The notes: a model not told the origin generated them from the sequence alone. Numbered from the stretch's first letter, positions 1-6,573 are shown. The stretch: DNA of 9,152 nucleotides from Methylococcaceae bacterium UBA7658 (GCA_002483425.1 DLHW01000029.1:52073-61224); one strand, 5' to 3'. Program-made: numbers and translations.

Positions 1-89
1 AGCGCTTTCTTGCGGTATTTGGGCGTGAACACAACGTGGTATTTGCATTCCCACGTGCTATGATTCAATTGGTTTGTTTCTGTTGTCAT
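1..89 (-). CDS. tnpA: IS200/IS605-family transposase TnpA, N-terminal 29 codons (gene runs off the left edge)
   Basis: The minus strand reads from an ATG at 89-87 into MTTETNQLNHSTWECKYHVV, followed by FTPKYRKKA. The WECKYHVVFxPKYRxK block is the characteristic N-terminus of Y1 (HUH) TnpA transposases of the IS200/IS605 family, which move a single DNA strand between hairpins at the element ends. The HUH motif and catalytic tyrosine lie beyond the window, so completeness and activity cannot be judged. No strong Shine-Dalgarno precedes the ATG; weak translation is usual for IS200-like elements. The element's terminal hairpin is at 166-184. Whether a tnpB gene accompanies it cannot be seen. Confidence 0.9.
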   Translation of the reverse strand, partial: MTTETNQLNHSTWECKYHVVFTPKYRKKA

Positions 90-200
90 CTACAATCTGC
101 TATCCAAACTCCGAGGGGTCAAACTTATTAATGAGGTCTTTTTTTAAAGGTAAAAAGTCTGGACTCCTCTGGCAAAGCCGGAGGTTTAGCAATTAGGTTG
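90..200 (-). mobile_element. End of the IS200/IS605 element (untranslated leader plus terminal hairpin)
   Basis: This non-coding stretch lies between the tnpA start and the outer end of the insertion sequence. It holds the hairpin at 166-184. It also holds a second, longer-range pairing between GAGGGGTC at 113-120 and GACTCCTC at 162-169, which is complementary apart from one G-T pair and competes with the hairpin. IS200-type elements lack terminal inverted repeats and duplicate no target, so the boundary can only be placed approximately, just beyond the hairpin around 185-200. The next gene starts at 267, so the insertion lies directly upstream of it. Confidence 0.6.
166..184. repeat. Subterminal hairpin of the IS200/IS605 end
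   Basis: CCTCTGGC (166-173) pairs with GCCGGAGG (177-184) across an AAA loop. All eight positions pair, one of them as a T-G wobble. Small imperfect hairpins at this place are what TnpA recognises at the ends of IS200/IS605 elements, so this is the probable left-end recognition structure relative to tnpA. Confidence 0.7.
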
Positions 201-266
201 TTAAGAACACTATTTTTTACACTCAATATTTCTGTGTTTTTTAGCGTTGCACAAATTCATTCTTTT

Positions 267-2597
267 ATGAAAAAAACGTCCGTTAAGCCAAAACTAATTT
301 TTTTTCAATATAAATACGATGCCGTTGTCCCTGAGTTTTTATTAACCCATAAAATAGAACATGTAAAATGCTTGTCGCATTTTTTTAATGTGGTTGTCAT
401 TTCTGAGGATTGCGATTATCAACAAGTATGCGAAAAATACGAGCCTGATGTAGCACTTTTTGAAACTGGTTTACAACTGACCAATGTCCGGCAACCTGCC
501 GTTATTAACGCCAAAACAAATAATCAAATTCCAAAAATTGCTTTTATGAATGCAGATCCTTGGGGAGGGACTACATCTAAAGTTGTTTCCGATTTAGACC
601 GCTGGGATATAAAAGTTCTATTTTCAAACTCTGTGACTGCAGCTGAACATATGCAGGGTATTGCTGAAAATATGTTTGTCTGGCCAAATTTTATTGATCC
701 ACAGGTTTTTCGCGATTACGGCTTAGCTAAAAATATACCGGTAGTTCTTACGGGTTCCGTGGATCCTCAGTATCCTTGGCGTTATAAAGTATACAATCTT
801 TTAGCTGATAACTTTCCTAGTCTAGTCTGTCCTCATCACGGCTACTCATCCAGATCGGGGAAAGAACGTATGTTAATTGGCGAAAATTATGCCCGGGTAT
901 TAAATACGGCTTGGTTTGTTCCTACCTGTGGAACCGTTGCCAAGGAAGTAGTCCGGAAACATTTGGAAATACCAGGATCGAAAGCATGCCTACTAACTGA
1001 AAGATCCGAAGCACTTATAGCAGCAGGTTTTGTTGATTTTGAAAATTGCGTATTTGTAGACGAACATGACGTTTTGGATAAAGTTTCCTACCTATTTGAA
1101 AATCAAGAAAAGCTTAATGAAATTATAAACTCTGGCTTTAAGTTAATTCATAAGAAGCATTCTATATCCAATAGAGATCAAATTTTTCAATGGTTTATAA
1201 TACAAAAAAATTTAAAAGATAATTATAATGTGAGGCAACATAATCCTTATGAACCGTTCAGAGTAGGTACATATAAAATCGATAATCAAGCGAGTTATAT
1301 TGTATGTAACGGATTACATTTACAATATATAAAAGAAGCTAAAAATCTGTTAGAAACAAAAAACTTTGAGGACGCGGAAAAAAAATTTCTGGCTTCTTTA
1401 AATTACATGCCTAATCTTATAGAAGCGCGATTAGGATTAACGATATGTAACCTGTTTAATGGGAAACCAAAAGCTGCAATCTCATGGCTTTTACCAATTA
1501 TTAAAGAAACAATATTTGAAAACGATAGCACACCTGATCCTATCCATTGGTCATACTTGATAATTTGTTTATTATGTTTAAACAAACGAATCCAAGCTTT
1601 TAAACGTGCTAAACAATATCCCTTTTTACGCCATCCTGAATTAGATCGTATTAGATACATTATTGATTTGTTAAATGGTATCCAGACAGCGCCATTCAGT
1701 CATTCAAATCATAATATAAATTATCGTAGCATTCATCAATTTCCTACTAAGGATTTTAGTCAATGGCTCGAAAGCTTATGTGAAATATTAAATGCATGCA
1801 GTCAAAATACGTTGTTGAATTTGATATTGACTGATGTTTATGCTAATCAAAAGATTAAACAGGGGTATGGCGATTTGATAACTGATAAAGAATCCCCTGT
1901 TAATGACGCTATTAGCAAATTTGTTGACTCAATCACGAGTTCTGTTACTGTACACATACCTAATGTGAAACGGTTATATGGTATTGACAACCCTATGTTA
2001 TGGGAGCGAATTAAAGAATATTTTTTTAAAAATTTTAATAGAGCAACTAAATATTTAACCATTTTTAACTCAATTTCTTCTGATGAATTATTGAGTTTAA
2101 AAGAAGAAATAAGTCATGCCTTAAAGGATGTCTGGTGCAATTCTATTTTAATAATAGGTAATATTCAAAGCGAGCCTTTAATTAGCGTACTAATAAACAT
2201 TTTACAAAGCAAAAACGAAATAATTTCATTTCACTTTATATCAACATATTATCCTGAGTCAAATAGTTCGCAATCAATAACTGATAGTAGAAGGAAACAA
2301 CATTACTATTATAAAGACGGAATAGATCATCAAATAAATAAAGTTATTGAAAATGATATTACAAATAAAAAATTTGACACTGTCATTTTAGCAGCAGATT
2401 TAACTGATAGTAAAAACAGTGGTTTAAAATATATCGAAAATAATCTGAATAAATTCAATCTAATTATAATTTCAAAGACTAATACCCCAAATAATTTTCT
2501 TCTCAAATTAGATCAGATACAGAATGCAGATTATAATCTTATATTTCAAAATTATAATTTTTATAGCGGTTGTGCAATATTCCAAAAAGTATTCTAG
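267..2597 (+). CDS. Large GT-B glycosyltransferase with TPR repeats and a C-terminal Rossmann-like region
   Basis: The predicted protein has 776 residues. Residues about 5-315 look like a GT-B glycosyltransferase of the CgeB/Glyco_trans_1_2 kind, with WRYKVYNLL near 171 and the IPGSKACLLTE segment near 235 followed by the usual C-terminal helices. Residues about 352-415 form TPR-like helical pairs (EAKNLLETKNFEDAEKKFLA). A tail from about 623 alternates strands and helices (SILIIG, FDTVILAAD near 703), resembling a Rossmann or degenerate methyltransferase fold without a clear glycine-rich SAM motif. It probably transfers a sugar to a polysaccharide or protein in the cytoplasm; donor and acceptor are unknown. 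ATG 267 is chosen because the in-frame TTG at 198 would add 23 hydrophobic residues encoded at the edge of the IS. Neither start has a good ribosome site. The gene is far more AT-rich than the DNA after 4800, suggesting transfer. Confidence 0.75.
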   Translation: MKKTSVKPKLIFFQYKYDAVVPEFLLTHKIEHVKCLSHFFNVVVISEDCDYQQVCEKYEPDVALFETGLQLTNVRQPAVINAKTNNQIPKIAFMNADPWGGTTSKVVSDLDRWDIKVLFSNSVTAAEHMQGIAENMFVWPNFIDPQVFRDYGLAKNIPVVLTGSVDPQYPWRYKVYNLLADNFPSLVCPHHGYSSRSGKERMLIGENYARVLNTAWFVPTCGTVAKEVVRKHLEIPGSKACLLTERSEALIAAGFVDFENCVFVDEHDVLDKVSYLFENQEKLNEIINSGFKLIHKKHSISNRDQIFQWFIIQKNLKDNYNVRQHNPYEPFRVGTYKIDNQASYIVCNGLHLQYIKEAKNLLETKNFEDAEKKFLASLNYMPNLIEARLGLTICNLFNGKPKAAISWLLPIIKETIFENDSTPDPIHWSYLIICLLCLNKRIQAFKRAKQYPFLRHPELDRIRYIIDLLNGIQTAPFSHSNHNINYRSIHQFPTKDFSQWLESLCEILNACSQNTLLNLILTDVYANQKIKQGYGDLITDKESPVNDAISKFVDSITSSVTVHIPNVKRLYGIDNPMLWERIKEYFFKNFNRATKYLTIFNSISSDELLSLKEEISHALKDVWCNSILIIGNIQSEPLISVLINILQSKNEIISFHFISTYYPESNSSQSITDSRRKQHYYYKDGIDHQINKVIENDITNKKFDTVILAADLTDSKNSGLKYIENNLNKFNLIIISKTNTPNNFLLKLDQIQNADYNLIFQNYNFYSGCAIFQKVF

Positions 2598-2653
2598 TAT
2601 ATAAAACATATTATCCTAATGAAAACAATTTGCGGAGCCACTGAAAACCTCCT
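2594..2653 (-). other. Strong Shine-Dalgarno plus 15-codon mini-ORF, possible truncated gene start
   Basis: On the minus strand AGGAGG (2653-2648) lies six bases before a GTG (2641-2639). That GTG opens a 15-codon frame, MAPQIVFIRIICFIY, ending in TAG at 2596-2594. This stop shares the CTAG at 2594-2597 with the stop of the glycosyltransferase on the other strand. The ribosome site is the best-looking one in this part of the window, yet the frame closes at once. It may be the start of a gene whose body was lost, a leader peptide, or chance. Confidence 0.25.
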
Positions 2654-3085
2654 CTTTTAGCCAATTCTGCGCCCGTTACTAAAATCAGTTAGGCAAGCCC
2701 TTGATCGTATTTGGTGAAGCGGTTGAATGTGACCTCTTTAAGCCCTGTATTCATGTGCACCTGCGACAAAGAATGCAATTCAAATGCGCCCGGTTGCAAG
2801 CCACGGGGTGTTTGTCTTGTCTTTGAAATCTTTGGTGCTTGTGAGCCTGTATTTACAGCGCAACAAGTAATTGAATTTCTAACATGCGGTACCGGCCCAA
2901 CTCGCAGCCGTGGCCAGCGTTATTTTTTTACAAGAACCACGTAAACATAGATAGCGTCAAATTATGGCCTTTGGGTAAAAGCTGAAGGCAAGCACAACGT
3001 TACCGGCGTTAGTGTCTTTGAATGCCAATGTTTGGACTGGGGACTGAACCACGTATATAAAGGCGCCAGGTTTTTGAGGTTCCTT
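2598..3085. other. 488-base gap between convergent genes, no recognised gene
   Basis: Both neighbours end here, so the gap should hold 3' ends and terminators, but I see no GC-rich stem followed by a T run. A plus-strand frame at 2711-2944 (TTG start, 77 codons, several cysteines) and a minus-strand frame open over 2689-2919 overlap each other. Neither has a ribosome site at a plausible start or resembles a family I know. The minus frame ends MNTGLKEVTFNRFTKYDQGLA before the stop at 2691-2689. It lies upstream of the Shine-Dalgarno at 2648-2653 in the same direction, so a decayed minus-strand gene pair is conceivable. Base composition becomes more GC-rich at about 2630. Confidence 0.5.
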
Positions 3086-4018
3086 TTAAATAATTTTTCT
3101 AAAATAACTAATTGTTTCTTTAAGGCCATCTTGCAGGCAAACTTTAGGTTCCCATCCTAGCTTATTGCGAGCCAGTTCAATATCTGGTTTTCTCTGTCTT
3201 GGGTCGTCTTCAGGTAAGGGTTTAAATATCAATTTAGATTTCGAGCTGGTTAAACGTACGACCCATTCGGCTAACTCCAGCATAGTAAATTCGCCCGGAT
3301 TACCGACGTTTACAGGTCCAGTGAAATCGGCCGGTGTGTCCATTAAGAGGAGCATGCCTTCTATCAAATCGGAAACATAACAAAAGCTGCGAGTTTGCTG
3401 CCCGTCGCCGTAGATAGTAATGTCTTCGTCTCGCAAAGCTTGCACGATAAAATTACTCACAACCCGGCCGTCGTTTGGGTGCATTCTCGGTCCGTATGTG
3501 TTGAAGATTCGCATGACTTTAATTTCAAGCCGCAGTTGGCGGTAATAGTCGAAAAATAAAGTTTCGGCGCACCGTTTGCCTTCGTCATAACAACTGCGTA
3601 TGCCTATGGGGTTTACCCGTCCCCAATATTCCTCCCTCTGCGGGTGTATCTCGGGGTCGCCATAAACTTCGCTTGTGGACGCTTGTAGAATGCGTGCTTT
3701 TACACGTTTGGCTAGGCCAAGCATATTAATTGCGCCGTGTACGCTTGTTTTCGTGGTTTGGACCGGATCGTGTTGATAATGAATTGGACTGGCGGGACAA
3801 GCAAGATTGAAGATCTGATCTACCTCAACATAGAGCGGAAAAGTAACATCATGACGGATTAATTCAAAATGCGGATGGTTGAAGTGATGAGATACGTTAC
3901 GTTTGCTACCGGTGAAAAAATTATCGATACATAAAACATCTTCACCTCGTTCAAGCAAGCGGTCGCAAAGATGAGAACCTAAAAAACCAGCACCCCCGGT
4001 AACAAGAATTCTCTTCAT
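3086..4018 (-). CDS. uxs: UDP-glucuronate decarboxylase (UDP-xylose synthase)
   Basis: This 310-residue protein belongs to the extended short-chain dehydrogenase/epimerase family and is full length for bacterial UXS. It converts UDP-glucuronate to UDP-xylose plus CO2 using tightly bound NAD, in the cytoplasm, supplying UDP-xylose for glycan synthesis. The NAD-binding GGAGFLGS is at 8-15, with the ribose-binding aspartate of IDNFFTG at 32. The active-site segment STSEVYGDP is at 114-122, with Glu117, and the catalytic Tyr144-x3-Lys148 lies in SCYDEGKR. QQTRSFCYVSDL at 207-218 holds the arginine that contacts UDP in this family. The ATG at 4018-4016 has GGAG (4029-4026) seven bases upstream, a good ribosome site. 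It faces the glycosyltransferase at 267-2597, which fits a polysaccharide locus. UDP-glucose dehydrogenase, which would supply the substrate, is not in the window. Confidence 0.93.
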   Translation of the reverse strand: MKRILVTGGAGFLGSHLCDRLLERGEDVLCIDNFFTGSKRNVSHHFNHPHFELIRHDVTFPLYVEVDQIFNLACPASPIHYQHDPVQTTKTSVHGAINMLGLAKRVKARILQASTSEVYGDPEIHPQREEYWGRVNPIGIRSCYDEGKRCAETLFFDYYRQLRLEIKVMRIFNTYGPRMHPNDGRVVSNFIVQALRDEDITIYGDGQQTRSFCYVSDLIEGMLLLMDTPADFTGPVNVGNPGEFTMLELAEWVVRLTSSKSKLIFKPLPEDDPRQRKPDIELARNKLGWEPKVCLQDGLKETISYFRKII

Positions 4019-4257
4019 AGCATATCTCCGAAATTCTCTAATATAGATGTTTTATCAAGATATATAAAAGTGTTCATGGTCGTCTTAAATGGACTTAATA
4101 TTTCTAGTAAATAGTTCATTCTATCAAATATAGCTAATATATTGAGTGATTTGATCATTTTAAAACTAATTTTTGAAATAGTGAGGAAATTGGCGCGACA
4201 CAATTCACATTGCCGAAAAAGTGATGATCCAAGACCATCGATGTAATGGCTCAACAT
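4015..4257 (-). CDS. Hypothetical 80-residue protein overlapping the UXS start, possibly a gene remnant
   Basis: A frame open on the minus strand from 4302 ends in a TGA at 4017-4015 that overlaps the UXS ATG in an ATGA arrangement. The ribosome site of UXS lies inside it, which would allow translational coupling. The first ATG is at 4257-4255, giving 80 residues; a TTG at 4296-4294 would give 93. Neither has a recognisable ribosome site. The predicted product (MLSHYIDGLGSSLFRQCELC at its start) has no domain, signal peptide or membrane segment I recognise, and the codons are AT-rich. It could be a short real gene, the C-terminal remnant of a lost upstream gene, or simply the UXS leader. Confidence 0.3.
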   Translation of the reverse strand: MLSHYIDGLGSSLFRQCELCRANFLTISKISFKMIKSLNILAIFDRMNYLLEILSPFKTTMNTFIYLDKTSILENFGDML

Positions 4258-4302
4258 TACAAGAGTAATTAAATTTGAATCACTCCAGGTATCCAAGATA
4301 GA

Positions 4303-4822
4303 TCATTGTAAAGCATACAGATTTTGCAGACTCGGTTAGTTGTAGGCGATGCCTTTCTTCGTCCTTCGCCGGCCGTATAGCTCCAATGGGTGTATAACCG
4401 TCGTTGATTAAACCTATCAACCAAACCGTTGTTGCCAACACTACAGCTTCCCGGTTTTTCAAAACTGCCGATGAAGACTTCGGCCTGTTATCATCCCCGC
4501 AATTTCAGCGCAAATTTGCGCGCAAAGTCAGTCCGTAAATTCGCTACCTACATCCGCCTCACACTGCTTAGCACGGCTAGATCGCAACGCTGGGCATCCC
4601 GGTATTCCGTCTACGGGGCAACCGGGCAATCGGTAACACTTTGCCGATACCAACTACTTACAAGTCGGCTCGACCCAATAGTCCTTGCCGTGCCCGTCGA
4701 TTAAGGTTTTCATGTCCAGCTAAAGGCAACGATTGGAAAAAGATTGACGAGTTTATCTGCAGGTTAAAGGTTAAAATAACAGGCAAACCACAATGTGTAA
4801 GTCATACCAACGGAATCTTCCT
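4303..4822. other. 520-base divergent intergenic region
   Basis: This gap separates the minus-strand UXS side from the plus-strand repair genes, so it should hold promoters for both directions. Frames of 60-91 codons exist on both strands (for example 4429-4704 plus and 4280-4462 minus), but they lack ribosome sites and family resemblance, and I treat them as noncoding or degenerate. Overlapping palindromes are at 4508-4526. A tandem AGGTTAA AGGTTAA is at 4761-4774. A TTGACG at 4744-4749 lies near TAAAAT at 4772-4777, but the 22-base spacing is too long for a sigma70 promoter, so I call no promoter here. Confidence 0.5.
4508..4526. repeat. Two overlapping perfect palindromes
   Basis: GCGCAAATTTGCGC (4508-4521) is a perfect 14-base palindrome. 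It overlaps a second perfect 12-base palindrome, TTTGCGCGCAAA (4515-4526). Such symmetry is typical of dimeric regulator binding sites, and the location between divergent genes would suit one. No regulator gene is nearby and no family-specific consensus is recognised. Confidence 0.4.
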
Positions 4823-5587
4823 ATGAAAATCATTTCCTGGAATGTTAACGGCATTCGCGCCGTGCAAACTAAGGGTTTTGCCGAAACGTTGATTCACCTC
4901 GGCGCGGACTGCATTTTGTTGCAGGAAACCAAGGCCCAGGCCGAGCAAATCGATAAGGCTTTAGAGGGAATCGATCATTATCATATTTATAACAATTGCG
5001 CCGAACGCAAAGGTTATTCCGGAGTGACGATTATGTCCCGCCATGAGCCGTTGCAAATCGTCCCGGATATCGGCATCGACGAACACGACAAGGAAGGCCG
5101 CGTGATCGTAGCCGAATTCGAGCAATTTTATTTGTTGAATGTGTATGTGCCGAATTCCGGCGAAGAATTGGCAAGACTGGATTACCGCAAAACCTGGGAC
5201 GCGGAATTCCTCGCCTATTGCCGGCGCCTGCACAGTAAGAAGCCCTTGATTGCTTGTGGGGATTTTAATGTTGCACACCAGGCAATCGACATTGCTCGTC
5301 CTAAACCTAATTACAATAAATCGGCCGGTTATACCCAGGTTGAAATCGACGGTTTTAGCCGTTTTATTGAAGCCGGGCTGATCGATAGTTTCCGGCATTT
5401 CCACCCTGATGCTGTCGCTTATAGCTGGTGGAGTTTTCGCGCTAATGCGCGCGCAAATAATATCGGATGGCGAATCGATTATGTGCTGATCAGTCAAGAG
5501 TTATCAGGCAAGATAAAAAGCGCATTTATTCTGCCGGAAATCACCGGATCCGATCATTGTCCGGTCGGTATCGAGATCGATCTTTAG
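4823..5587 (+). CDS. xthA: Exodeoxyribonuclease III (AP endonuclease)
   Basis: This 254-residue protein is of the ExoIII/APE1 exonuclease-endonuclease-phosphatase family and close to the usual length. It cuts DNA 5' of abasic sites and removes 3' blocking groups in base excision repair, with Mg2+. Visible active-site elements are SWNVNGIRA with Asn7, LLQETKA with Glu35, Tyr108 in NVYVPNSG, Asp147 and Asn149 in CGDFNVAH, Asp219 in GWRIDYVL, and Asp244-His245 in the terminal GSDHCPVGI. ATG 4823 is chosen because the protein then starts MKIISWNVNG, the standard family start; the frame is open ten codons further but that extension has no family resemblance. The ribosome site is weak (CGGAA at 4811-4815). 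The uracil-DNA glycosylase-like gene begins 13 bases after its stop, so the two are probably cotranscribed. The symbol could equally be exoA or xth. Confidence 0.95.
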   Translation: MKIISWNVNGIRAVQTKGFAETLIHLGADCILLQETKAQAEQIDKALEGIDHYHIYNNCAERKGYSGVTIMSRHEPLQIVPDIGIDEHDKEGRVIVAEFEQFYLLNVYVPNSGEELARLDYRKTWDAEFLAYCRRLHSKKPLIACGDFNVAHQAIDIARPKPNYNKSAGYTQVEIDGFSRFIEAGLIDSFRHFHPDAVAYSWWSFRANARANNIGWRIDYVLISQELSGKIKSAFILPEITGSDHCPVGIEIDL

Positions 5588-5600
5588 ATTATTGCCAAAC

Positions 5601-6215
5601 ATGTCAGATCTCGAACTAAAAATGCAGGTGCATCGCACCGCCTTATACAACTGCCGGCTTTGTCCTGAAATGATCGGCCCGGTCGTGACCGGAAGTCCGG
5701 TGTTTTCCCCGATTTTGTTGATCGGTCAAGCGCCCGGCGACAAGGAAGGCGGTTTCGGCAAACCGTTCGCCTGGACGGCTGGGAAAACCCTGTTCAAGTG
5801 GTTCGAGCGCATCGGGTTAGATGAGGAAGCTTTCCGCGCACGCGTCTACATGGCGGCGGTATGCCGCTGTTTTCCGGGCAAAAATCCAACAGCTGGAGAC
5901 CGTGTGCCGAATAAGGACGAAATTGAGAATTGCTCAGCTTGGATGAAAGCGGAAATCGACTTGTTGAAACCCGAATTGATCCTGCCGGTCGGCAAACTGG
6001 CGATCAGTCAGCTTATGCCGGTGAACAAACTGAACGAGGTGATCGGTAAGTTGCATCGCGTCAGTTTTCACGGTCACGAAGCCGAAGCCATTCCGTTGCC
6101 GCACCCATCCGGCGCATCAACCTGGCATCGGATGGAGCCAGGTCTTACATTACTGGAATCGGCTTTATCGATTTTGCAACATCATAATGCGTGGCGGCAA
6201 GTTTGCCGTAGTTAA
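5601..6215 (+). CDS. Uracil-DNA glycosylase superfamily protein, Fe-S (family 4-like)
   Basis: This 204-residue protein resembles family 4 uracil-DNA glycosylases, which excise uracil from DNA and carry a 4Fe-4S cluster. Four cysteines fit the cluster: Cys18 and Cys21 (CRLC), Cys90 (or Cys88) in AVCRCFPG, and Cys111 in ENCSAW. Motif A is GQAPGDKEG at 42-50, followed by GKPFAWTAGKTL; the C-terminal motif is PHPSG at 167-171. Compared with classical family 4 enzymes, as I remember them, motif A has Gln in place of Glu, and the NVVKC-like segment reads AAVCRC, with Ala where the conserved Asn sits. This may therefore be a distinct subfamily, and uracil specificity is inferred. ATG 5601 is preferred over the TTG at 5592; neither has a clear ribosome site. 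Translation probably depends on the ExoIII message 13 bases upstream. Confidence 0.82.
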   Translation: MSDLELKMQVHRTALYNCRLCPEMIGPVVTGSPVFSPILLIGQAPGDKEGGFGKPFAWTAGKTLFKWFERIGLDEEAFRARVYMAAVCRCFPGKNPTAGDRVPNKDEIENCSAWMKAEIDLLKPELILPVGKLAISQLMPVNKLNEVIGKLHRVSFHGHEAEAIPLPHPSGASTWHRMEPGLTLLESALSILQHHNAWRQVCRS

Positions 6216-6227
6216 CGAAGCCGCCAG

Positions 6228-6276
6228 CGCTGAAAATCTTTACTCAGTTACCGCTACGTTATCAAGATTTTCAGCG
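6228..6276. repeat. Palindromic repeat element, full copy (13-base perfect arms)
   Basis: CGCTGAAAATCTT at 6228-6240 is perfectly complementary to AAGATTTTCAGCG at 6264-6276, separated by 23 bases. The element starts 12 bases after the stop of the glycosylase gene and lies between it and the convergent tRNA gene. No T run follows either arm, so it is not a textbook intrinsic terminator, though a transcript could fold into a long hairpin. The right half, read on the minus strand, recurs at 9131-9152 with 20 of 22 positions identical, so this is a repeated element and not a lone hairpin. Confidence 0.75.
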
Positions 6277-6400
6277 ATTGTGATGGCTGCAGTTATTCAG
6301 CGGTTACATTGTTGCTGCAAAGTTTAATCGAGAATAGAAGCGTAACATCCGTACAGGCTAATAAGAACGCTGTTAACTTTTTGATCTATTCAAGTGTTTT

Positions 6401-6487
6401 TGGTGCCGAGAAAAGGACTTGAACCTTCACGGGGTTTCCCCCACTAGCACCTGAAGCTAGCGTGTCTACCAATTTCACCACCTCGGC
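6401..6487 (-). tRNA. leuT-like tRNA-Leu(CAG): tRNA-Leu, anticodon CAG
   Basis: Read on the minus strand, the gene starts GCCGAGG (6487-6481) and ends TCTCGGC plus A and an encoded CCA (6403-6401). The acceptor stem pairs over seven positions, with one G-T. The D arm contains AAATTGGTAGACAC. The anticodon arm is CTAGC-TTCAGGT-GCTAG with anticodon CAG. A long variable arm (TGGGGGAAACCCCGT) marks a class II tRNA, and the T loop is TTCAAGT. The features together identify leucine tRNA reading CUG. It has a strong promoter of its own at 6517-6545 and is encoded singly, on the strand opposite to its flanking protein genes. Confidence 0.96.
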
Positions 6488-6516
6488 TGAGGGCGCTGTG
6501 TGCGAAGTGAGGGCGC

Positions 6517-6545
6517 AATATACTCGTCATACTTACTTTTGTCAA
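6517..6545 (-). promoter_or_regulatory. Sigma70 promoter of tRNA-Leu
   Basis: On the minus strand there is a perfect -35 TTGACA (6545-6540), a 17-base spacer and a -10 TATATT (6522-6517), placing initiation near 6510, some 20 bases before the mature tRNA. The bases right after the -10 (GCGCCCTC) form a GC-rich discriminator, as in promoters under stringent (ppGpp) control of stable RNA genes. An A/T-rich stretch upstream of the -35 could act as an UP element. Confidence 0.85.
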
Positions 6546-6548
6546 TGT

Positions 6549-6573
6549 GGCTTAAAAAACTACTGTTTAAGCC
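6549..6573. repeat. Inverted repeat just upstream of the tRNA promoter
   Basis: GGCTTAAA (6549-6556) and TTTAAGCC (6566-6573) are perfect 8-base arms around a 9-base loop. The inner edge is three bases from the -35 box of the tRNA-Leu promoter, at the position of UP-element or activator binding. It could be a regulator site or the remains of a terminator for minus-strand transcription; no T run follows. Confidence 0.5.

Noticed and set aside
198..266. In-frame TTG start that would add a 23-residue hydrophobic, signal-like N-terminus to the glycosyltransferase
   Set aside because: The extension begins at the IS boundary with no ribosome site, and the protein shows a normal cytoplasmic glycosyltransferase start at the ATG at 267.
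2711..2944. 77-codon Cys-rich plus-strand frame
   Set aside because: TTG start, no ribosome site, no family resemblance; kept only as part of the intergenic description.
4280..4704. Frames of 60-91 codons on both strands before ExoIII
   Set aside because: They overlap one another, lack ribosome sites and read as low-information sequence with no recognisable domain.
4744..4777. TTGACG and TAAAAT as an ExoIII promoter
   Set aside because: The 22-base spacer is outside the range of sigma70 promoters.
6228..6276. Classical rho-independent terminator
   Set aside because: The stem is A/T-rich inside, the loop is 23 bases, and no T run follows either arm; the repeat copy at 9131 favours a repeated element.
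6401..6487. tRNA-Leu as attachment site for an integrated island
   Set aside because: No integrase gene is present, no second copy of the tRNA 3' end was seen in the window, and the DNA on its 3' side is ordinary repair genes.
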